Source of the DNA: Rhodovulum sp.
Lineage (GTDB): Bacteria; Pseudomonadota; Alphaproteobacteria; Rhodobacterales; Rhodobacteraceae
Direction of reading: 5' to 3'
DNA: 33,767 nucleotides
Assembly (NCBI GenBank): GCA_002706605.1
Contig: PALT01000022.1
Location: 1 to 33,767, forward strand
The translations under genes were made by a program, and so were the position numbers. The notes under the pieces were generated by a model, which was not told the DNA's origin, did no database searches, and saw only the letters and a list, made by a program, of their open reading frames with translations. This document shows, one piece after another, positions 28,401 through 33,767 of this stretch. How positions within the stretch are numbered: the first letter of the stretch is position 1; each line of letters starts with the position of its first letter.

Positions 28401-31400
28401 CGCCCGCTGACCCGGCATTTGCCGGGCGAGGACAACTCCGAAACCGTCACCCTTGTTTCGTTGCAGCAGGGCTGGCCCACGCCAATTGGGCAATTCATCT
28501 GCCATGACGTGCCCTTCCAGGGCAACGCGGCCCGGCTTGACGCCTTCTGGCGCGATCCCGAAACCGGCGCCTGGCCCGCGCAGATCATCGACGCCCCCGG
28601 GATCGACAGCAACCACCTTGCCGGGTTCGCCTGGGCGCTGCGCAAGGACCGGTTGCCCACCTGGCTCGACGGTCATGTGGTCGTGGATGGCCTGCCCTTC
28701 GAACCGCAAGCGCTGGTCGCGCTGGAGCGTGACCAGACCGGGACGGGCGGGGGCACACTGACCCGGGTCGAGATCTCGGGCCGGATCAAGATCGCCCTGC
28801 CCGACCGCCGCCTGCTGCCCTGCGGCGGCATGGTGACATTGAGCCTGACCCCGGACAGTGCCGTCCTGGATCTGAAAGGCGTCGATATTCCCCTGGCCGA
28901 CCCGGAGACAGCGTTGCACCCTGTGCCCCGGTTGCAGATCGAAACCGGCACCTGGCCCTGTACCGAGGCCACCAAACCCTCCGCCTGGTTGCTGCTGGAC
29001 AGCGGCGGCGCGCCGTTCCGAATCAAGGTGCCCATGCAGCGCACCCACGAGTTGCTGTTTGGCCCAACCGCACCGCTGGAGCTGGGTCAGGATCCGGATC
29101 CCGGCGTCTGGATGCACGCCTTCCACGTCAGGCTGCCCTGGGTCAGCGACACCGCCGACACGGCCCCATCCAAGGTCGAGGCCGAAGCCGAGCTCAGCGG
29201 GCGGATCGGCACTCCGGGCGCGCGGATGACGCCTTTGCTGCACCTGGATCTGTTGAGTGGAGAGCTGTTCCCCACCGGCTCCTCCTTCCGGCTGGTCGAC
29301 AGCCTGGTCCACCTGTCCGCAAACTCCAAACGCCCGTTCACCGGCGAGACGCTTGCGCTCGACTGGACCTCCGGCGCGACCGAGGGGTTTCCCCTTTTCG
29401 GCGGGCTTGCCGTAACCGGCACCCGCGGCAGCGTCCTGGCCATGCTGGACACGCCCGCCACACGGGGTGACAGCGCCCTGTTCTACAAGCTGCGCGACTG
29501 GAGCCAGTCGGTGCAGCTGGACCTGCACGGCGGGGCAAGCGTCCGCTACGACAGCATGGATGACCCGGATCACGCCCGGCTGAGAGGGTCGTTTGACCTG
29601 GACAACCTGATGTCCTGGCCCGTGCCGGACAACATGTCGACAGAGCAGGCCACCTGGCCCACCGACCCCGACCAGCGCATCAGCCACCACGTCACGCTGC
29701 ACTTCGACGACGCCCGGTTCCGGGTAGACACCGATCTGGACCGATACCCGCTTTATCTGCCGGCACATGCGTCCCACAGATTGCAACGCCCGGGGGCCGA
29801 TCCGCTGACATGGGACAGCTACCAAAGCGTCGCGTTACAGCCCGCCGGGGCATTCTCGCGAACTCGCGGTGACCTGCTGAGCACCGAAAAAACCCTGCGC
29901 AAGGCACCACTCTCGGTCCGCGCACTGGATGGCAGGCCCAAGGCTGACGCGGCCCAGCCGCACCTTCTGAGATCAATCCTGTCCTATCCCGGCGGCATCG
30001 GGCGGGTTGAGCTGATCGCGAACACGGGCCTGTTCATCGACGCCTCAGGGCATCACTGGTTGGGCAACGACACGACGGGCGCGCTTCTTCATGCCCCGCT
30101 GCCGGTCCTGGCCGTGCTTGGCGATACCCGGCAGGAGGCAGGCGCCATGGCGCTGGCCGAGATCAAGGCGCGGTTTTCCGAAAGGCTGAACCCCGTTCCC
30201 GCCACGCCGCCGACCCTGCACCGCCCCAATGCTGATTGGCACGGAACCCTGCCCGCCCTCACGCCGCAACAGCGCGCCCGGCTGCGCGACCGCCTGCAGG
30301 AGGCTGGGCGCAGCGCAGACGCGGTCAGTGCGCTGATCGGCCCGCCCGCAGATCCTCCGCGCGACAACCGCGCCCTGTTCCAGGTCACCACTCGGATCGA
30401 CGGTGAGACCGCCGGCAGCCAGGTCCTGCAATCCGCCGATATCGGCTGGACGCTCAGCACCGTCCTGCAGGCAGTGGCCGCTCCGCAAACCGTGTTGAGC
30501 CTTGCACGCCACGGAAGGGTCGACCACCAGGACATCCAGCCAGAGTTCGACCTCTTGTCGCCCGATCTGAATGTCGGTCATTACCAAAAGGCCTGGGACG
30601 CGCTTGACGATGTCCAGGACGCGCTCTTGCTGCCCGGTCCTGTCATGGCCGATGCCACATCCCCGTCACCGGCGCCCAAGCCTGCCCGGGTGCGGGCCGC
30701 GCGGTTGCGCCTGTTTGCCCCGCATCGCCGCCTTGGCACCCTGTCCGAGGTCGCCACCCTGCCACTGACCGGCGGCCTGTCCGAGATCCCCCCCGAGACC
30801 GGGGAAACATCGCCCGAGGACGCAGAACGCGAACAGGCCCTGATGGCGCTGCTTGATCGATGGGCGCGGCGGGTTCTGGACGGGCGCGCCTGGCAGGTTC
30901 CGGCCGGGCTGGTTCTGTACCAGGAACAGCGCAACGGCGATTTCCACAGCCGCGCCCGGGCCATCGTGACCCCCAGCCACCCGCGCGGTGAGCGCCCGGT
31001 GCGACCATCCCGGTCGGCCTTCGCCCCGGCCCATGCCCAGCCCCAGATGCGGCCCGGTCTGGAAATGACCCAGGCCTCGCCCGCGCTGACCGCCGGGTTC
31101 ACGGTGCGTGGCCAGCACCCCGCGACGCTGCTCAGCGACGATCTTGACCTGCCCGCCAGCGGCCAGACCGAAGTCCGTCTGACCGCTTCCGGATCAACCC
31201 GCGAATGGGTGCTGAGCGGCGCCGGAACCCGCCAGGCCGCCCCTGACCCCTGGATCGTCGATCACGAAACCGTGCCCTTCCGGCGCTTTGGCGGCGACGG
31301 CGGCAAGCCCAGCCACGCCCTGCCCCCGGCCAATCGGGCCGCCCTGTCGCACAGCCTGGCCCCTGCCGCCAGCGCCGCGCAGGTCCCCGCCGAGGCCGAA

Positions 31401-32993
31401 CGCCCCGATGATGACCTGTCCTGGTTCATCGTGCCCGCGCGTCAGACCCAGACCACGATATCGGGTCGTGCCGGCGGTTGGTCAGTGGCGCGCACCGGGA
31501 TCGAACAGCTGACCGGCAACGGGCGGCTGCACCTGTCCGGACAAATGCCCAACTGGGCCATCCACCCGCGCCCGGTTGAACTGGGCGTGCATGATCGCAC
31601 CCGGGCCTCGTCGCACGAAGGGCGCAGTTTCGACCTGTCGACCCGGCAAAGCGTGCTTCTGCATGGCAAGGCCGCCCCGCGCGACGCGCTGCAGGCGACC
31701 GGCGACGGCGGCCTGGACCGGCGCCCGCGCTCGGCGCGGGCCGGGTTGGTCACCCTGACCTATCCCGCCGATGGCATCGCGCCACCGGATTGGACCGGGC
31801 GCCTGACCCTGTCGCTGCGCCTTCTGGGCGATACCTGGACTGCCTTTGACTGGACCGTGCAAACCGCCGTGCTGGAAATCGGCGATGCGCTCTACCTGTC
31901 CTATCCCATTCTGAAGCCCACCGAACCACCGATGCTCAGCCCCGGCAGCCCGCTGGAGCTGCGGGACTTTACCCGCGATGGGGCCAAGGAGGGCACGACC
32001 GCCCACGATGCCCTGCTCAGCGCACGCCCCGGAACCCCGGCCACGCTGCGCCTGCTGCTGTCGGACGGGGCCTCAGGCACGTTGAGCCGCCTGGTCAGCT
32101 TCCGCCTTTTCGGTCCGGGCGCGGGCCTGGCGATGCCGGATCGTCCCCTGTTCCTGCGATTCGACGACCCGGCCTATAACGACCAGTTGACCGATCAACC
32201 AAAGTTGTCGCGCGAGAGCCTGGCCAACAGGCCCATGGTCACGGACGGCAAGGGAAGCCTGGTCATGGTCGCCGACCGCAACCAGGTGACCTCGGGCGAT
32301 TTCCTTGAAATGGGGGTCGGGTTGCAGCCCGCCTCGGCGCAGGATGACCCGCCGGTCTTCAGGGACGACGTGACTTTCGGGCTTGGCTTTGAACGCCGCC
32401 GCCCCGGCACGCCAGGGGCGGTTGAGCTCAAACTCAAGGGACCAGGCAACCCGCGCCTGCCCGTCACCGCAAAGAAGAACCAGAGCTTTGCCGCCTTCTC
32501 GCAGATGCTGAGCCTGCTGGAACCGGCGGATGGCAGCGGCGGCCCGACCCTGCTGCCCGAGGACCGGCTGCGGGTCACCCTGTATGAAAGCGCTGATCAG
32601 GTGGCCGACCCCTGGGCAACGCTGGATTTCGACGTGGTGGACACGCCCAACCTGCCGGGCAACAGCGCGCTGTATCAGAAGCTGCATTTGAAGCCGGAAA
32701 CGGATCCACCGACCCTGTCGGCACCGCTCTGCCCCGGTCGCTCCACACCGACCCATGTAGAGGCCGTGGACCCGGCGGAAATGATCTCGGGCGTGCTGCG
32801 GCGACGGGCGATGTTCTACTGGTACGACTTCACCCCGGCCCCCGGCGGGCAGTTCGAAGGCACCTATGCGGTTCTGAAACGCAACCTGGCCGGGGCCGCC
32901 TGGTTGCCCGCCGACCTGGTGACCGAATGGCAAAAACCCGATACCGGCACCCCCGGGCCGGGTGAGGGACCGATCGACGATACGGAGGATTAA
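25476..32993 (+). CDS. Giant 2505-aa protein of unknown function
   Basis: The third gene of the unit. ATG at 25476 follows the previous stop by 2 nt and has AAGGAG (25462-25467) 8 nt upstream. The frame stays open much further upstream, to about 24321, but that part lies inside the previous giant gene and reads as low-quality Arg/Pro-rich sequence, so I reject it. The 2505-aa product has no signal peptide and no clear membrane helix. It looks rich in beta-strand (many patterns of the LTLSLRLLG type) and contains a Pro/Gly-rich linker around residues 785-835 (PPPPPAPAKDG, then DPQPDNGPGG). Composition and codon use match the preceding giant gene. I see no enzyme motif. It may form a complex with the 3677-aa protein; this is inferred from the operon only. 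Confidence 0.88.
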   Translation: MALTNHNLRALFPTHFSRRGETGEAARNWRTLRLPNVRVVGPFWSFVMKAAAMEVADSEPPAVQLATLTEVERAVATPKGLNAFHTPTAYRARFDGIWSTNETKFQTTSPDKKNSRISALAVALVDGPELLLPAPISDTGGFDAALSTEVLLRPLGDLPVQSASNSTARDLTAMQLAAGQIWFRPQEDYLRKLRAILSLEDPGAGPNRDRIALLPDGFALAGRVHLPWDMDTPLDAWFKLTTGPQGTPLPGQLRLWFGPDDTGAMARATQGLLQRFERILAGTASGTGPGWLDLGANRTLRPEDLFWPCRTSDELILQERPGRDHEVHIGSDALVLRLSPDARRSGTSQMVLNPPGFAVSRQGDVAVLTATEGTFRDDAPVTYRFDPGQSDPSLRETLRLADKTELAVPVLDTAVRLAEQTGIRPPGGAQTGFVWLFTPLTNGWLHWPFPFATSANSAAVAAIEDGPGEPPAEAQDSAEANPPETARVVGRFQLANHPGTDGFDRFQREWSVALSDPQAYNVTATLDPDGGGGITRATVTLDQPIIAIDGLLPLTTFRQSDTRLLPERADRALRAAALTAVTERGLSGIEQQARGAVAVTATVRKLSISRQADGRPRTSPDAGLNLATRLEGDTWKVLSANLLPWAWLRHDGIATIQSLPLAVTGAAMDQPSGSRELTPLVASSPRTTLAFAGAFDMARPDVTYRTEARFERPTAVLPWQDEIGMIPSTLTSLTLFAGHGSSAAKPVGPTVASRWGGVNLSDAGVQAELRLDVPASDAAYAMMTLPPPPPAPAKDGTDGASQQDKTPEPPFLPPLNFDPQPDNGPGGTGDSSSWLPVFRDRNRSLILATLDHRNWVEAEDTETWTMPNLLGDVNAPVDAPGIDLSLGLEGGTVLTHAGQITVDQTPYPGLPATGDMEGVSASFERPPSNGTAVSGQITRNALDDPMTGASTTPHRDQMGFQAAAASAAAGDVLLTRPLTRHLPGEDNSETVTLVSLQQGWPTPIGQFICHDVPFQGNAARLDAFWRDPETGAWPAQIIDAPGIDSNHLAGFAWALRKDRLPTWLDGHVVVDGLPFEPQALVALERDQTGTGGGTLTRVEISGRIKIALPDRRLLPCGGMVTLSLTPDSAVLDLKGVDIPLADPETALHPVPRLQIETGTWPCTEATKPSAWLLLDSGGAPFRIKVPMQRTHELLFGPTAPLELGQDPDPGVWMHAFHVRLPWVSDTADTAPSKVEAEAELSGRIGTPGARMTPLLHLDLLSGELFPTGSSFRLVDSLVHLSANSKRPFTGETLALDWTSGATEGFPLFGGLAVTGTRGSVLAMLDTPATRGDSALFYKLRDWSQSVQLDLHGGASVRYDSMDDPDHARLRGSFDLDNLMSWPVPDNMSTEQATWPTDPDQRISHHVTLHFDDARFRVDTDLDRYPLYLPAHASHRLQRPGADPLTWDSYQSVALQPAGAFSRTRGDLLSTEKTLRKAPLSVRALDGRPKADAAQPHLLRSILSYPGGIGRVELIANTGLFIDASGHHWLGNDTTGALLHAPLPVLAVLGDTRQEAGAMALAEIKARFSERLNPVPATPPTLHRPNADWHGTLPALTPQQRARLRDRLQEAGRSADAVSALIGPPADPPRDNRALFQVTTRIDGETAGSQVLQSADIGWTLSTVLQAVAAPQTVLSLARHGRVDHQDIQPEFDLLSPDLNVGHYQKAWDALDDVQDALLLPGPVMADATSPSPAPKPARVRAARLRLFAPHRRLGTLSEVATLPLTGGLSEIPPETGETSPEDAEREQALMALLDRWARRVLDGRAWQVPAGLVLYQEQRNGDFHSRARAIVTPSHPRGERPVRPSRSAFAPAHAQPQMRPGLEMTQASPALTAGFTVRGQHPATLLSDDLDLPASGQTEVRLTASGSTREWVLSGAGTRQAAPDPWIVDHETVPFRRFGGDGGKPSHALPPANRAALSHSLAPAASAAQVPAEAERPDDDLSWFIVPARQTQTTISGRAGGWSVARTGIEQLTGNGRLHLSGQMPNWAIHPRPVELGVHDRTRASSHEGRSFDLSTRQSVLLHGKAAPRDALQATGDGGLDRRPRSARAGLVTLTYPADGIAPPDWTGRLTLSLRLLGDTWTAFDWTVQTAVLEIGDALYLSYPILKPTEPPMLSPGSPLELRDFTRDGAKEGTTAHDALLSARPGTPATLRLLLSDGASGTLSRLVSFRLFGPGAGLAMPDRPLFLRFDDPAYNDQLTDQPKLSRESLANRPMVTDGKGSLVMVADRNQVTSGDFLEMGVGLQPASAQDDPPVFRDDVTFGLGFERRRPGTPGAVELKLKGPGNPRLPVTAKKNQSFAAFSQMLSLLEPADGSGGPTLLPEDRLRVTLYESADQVADPWATLDFDVVDTPNLPGNSALYQKLHLKPETDPPTLSAPLCPGRSTPTHVEAVDPAEMISGVLRRRAMFYWYDFTPAPGGQFEGTYAVLKRNLAGAAWLPADLVTEWQKPDTGTPGPGEGPIDDTED

Positions 32994-33655
32994 ACCCGCG
33001 CGCCATTAAAAGCGAGACATCACAAATCATGGTATTTTCCACAGTTTCTAAGGCAGAAACTGAAAATGAGGTACAGAAATCTTAACTTCTCAAATTTGCT
33101 AGATTGCCCTAGCCTTAAGTTCAGTCGTTCGACACCTCAGCGACTTCGCACCACGTCTGATTGGCCAGCGCGCGCATCTCGAAAAAGTCAAATGCTGGCA
33201 ATTCTTGGCGCGGCAGGTGATACAGTTTGGCTGTCTGTTCGCGGATCGAGATAAACACTACAATACCTCGTTTACTTGAAGCGTAGCATGATCTTCTCTC
33301 GTCTTCGGACGGGCAAACGAAAACTCTCGGATCGGTTTTTTTAAGCCTTTATACGATCGACATTCAACGCCAGGCATGACCTTCTGGTTCGCCCCGTCAA
33401 ATGATCGTTATTTATCCGCCACTATGACGCGTAGAGATTCGTGCTGACGGAGCAGTTTGCGCATTTAGCGGTTGGCCCGGGGACTTCCAAGTCCTTTGCT
33501 GGATTCCTCTGGAACAAACACGCCAATTTTTGCTTTTGCATTTCCGAATTAAGACCTTCAACAAAAGCGCGGCATTAGTGAACCTAGGCTCGCTAGAAAC
33601 TTTCGCCGCAGGGAACGCAAAGGCCCGTTTTTTGCAGTTCACGACTCCGCCAGTT
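32994..33655. other. Gene-poor region after the giant-gene unit
   Basis: About 660 bp with a sharp drop in GC after 33000. No ORF here has a convincing start, length or composition. It holds an inverted repeat at 33042-33062 and a hairpin at 33298-33313 with a TTCG loop. A run of seven T (33336-33342) lies 22 nt beyond that hairpin, too far for a classical terminator. The region lies between convergent genes, so transcription from both sides is expected to end here. Confidence 0.5.
33042..33062. terminator. Inverted repeat after the giant-gene unit
   Basis: CAGTTTC-TAAGGCA-GAAACTG is a perfect 7-bp inverted repeat with a 7-nt loop, 48 nt after the last stop of the giant-gene unit. It could form a weak transcript-end hairpin. 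No T-run follows on either strand, so termination is only a possibility. Confidence 0.35.
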
Positions 33656-33767
33656 TCACCCACCCAGCAACTCCTCAATAAAATCCTCCTGCCGGTCGAG
33701 CGCCGCCTCCCATTCCTTCGGCACCGCTGCTTCCCGCTCGAGCGTTTCCGGCTCTGACTGCTCGCGC
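33656..33767 (-). CDS. C-terminal fragment of a minus-strand gene (runs off the window)
   Basis: On the minus strand an open frame enters from the window end and stops at TGA (33656-33658 on the + strand). It gives 36 residues that are strongly acidic and helical, ending in WEAALDRQEDFIEELLGG. GC-rich codon use with a sensible amino-acid pattern, plus the abrupt switch to non-coding composition just beyond the stop, makes a real C-terminus likely. I cannot identify the protein from this fragment. Given the nearby virB operon without virD4 or a relaxase gene, a transfer-related protein such as a coupling protein is a reasonable guess, but nothing in these residues proves it. Confidence 0.6.
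   Translation of the reverse strand, partial: REQSEPETLEREAAVPKEWEAALDRQEDFIEELLGG

Noticed and set aside
14440-32993. Idea that the giants are Tc/RHS/RTX-type toxins or polyketide/peptide synthetases
   Set aside because: No YD repeats, no RHS core motif, no GGxGxD nonapeptides, and no ketosynthase, adenylation or carrier-protein motifs are visible.
33066-33254. 62-codon + strand ORF after the giant unit
   Set aside because: No ribosome site, random-looking composition and no recognisable motif.
33298-33342. Hairpin CTCGTC-TTCG-GACGGG followed by seven T
   Set aside because: The T-run is 22 nt beyond the stem, too far for an intrinsic terminator, so I did not list it as one.
33412-33678. 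88-codon minus-strand ORF near the window end
   Set aside because: It overlaps the better-supported C-terminal fragment at 33656-33767 in another frame and shows no domain or coding bias.

Overview
The window looks like alphaproteobacterial DNA, most likely from the Rhodobacteraceae/roseobacter group and possibly from a plasmid or genomic island. The evidence is high GC, tightly overlapping genes (ATGA and TTGA junctions) and a complete-looking P-type (VirB) type IV secretion operon of the kind carried by roseobacter plasmids. No replication gene, integrase, transposase, tRNA, rRNA or CRISPR array was seen. The taxonomic placement is inference.

Region 1 (1-11153, + strand) is one compact virB operon. 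In order it carries a VirB1 lytic transglycosylase (cut at or near the window start), VirB2 pilin, a roughly 105-bp palindromic element overlapping a possible 43-aa ORF, VirB3, VirB4 ATPase, a VirB7-like lipoprotein, a VirB5-like protein with a transglycosylase domain inside it, an ordinary VirB5, a small Cys-containing exported protein, VirB6, VirB8, VirB9, VirB10 and VirB11 ATPase. Together these would build the inner-membrane complex, the core channel, the pilus and the energising ATPases. No relaxase and no recognisable VirD4 coupling protein is present, so conjugation and effector secretion cannot be told apart here.

Region 2 (11154-12429) has lower GC and holds one small predicted membrane protein (11330-11707). 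About 720 bp of otherwise gene-poor DNA with several hairpins follows.

Region 3 (12430-32993, + strand) is a strikingly unusual three-gene unit with 2-3 nt between genes and good Shine-Dalgarno sites. It encodes a 668-aa protein with an intact M23/LytM-type zinc-peptidase motif set and a long unrecognised C-terminus, then a 3677-aa giant protein, then a 2505-aa giant protein. The giants have no visible signal peptide, no convincing transmembrane helices and no RTX or YD repeats. They look rich in beta-strand, with Pro-rich linkers between modules. Leucine codons are dominated by CTG, unlike the mixed CTC/CTT/CTG use of the virB genes, which suggests a separate origin. This cassette is the best candidate for an undescribed system.

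Region 4 (32994-33767) is about 660 bp of lower-GC DNA without a convincing gene, then the C-terminal 36 codons of a minus-strand gene that runs off the window.
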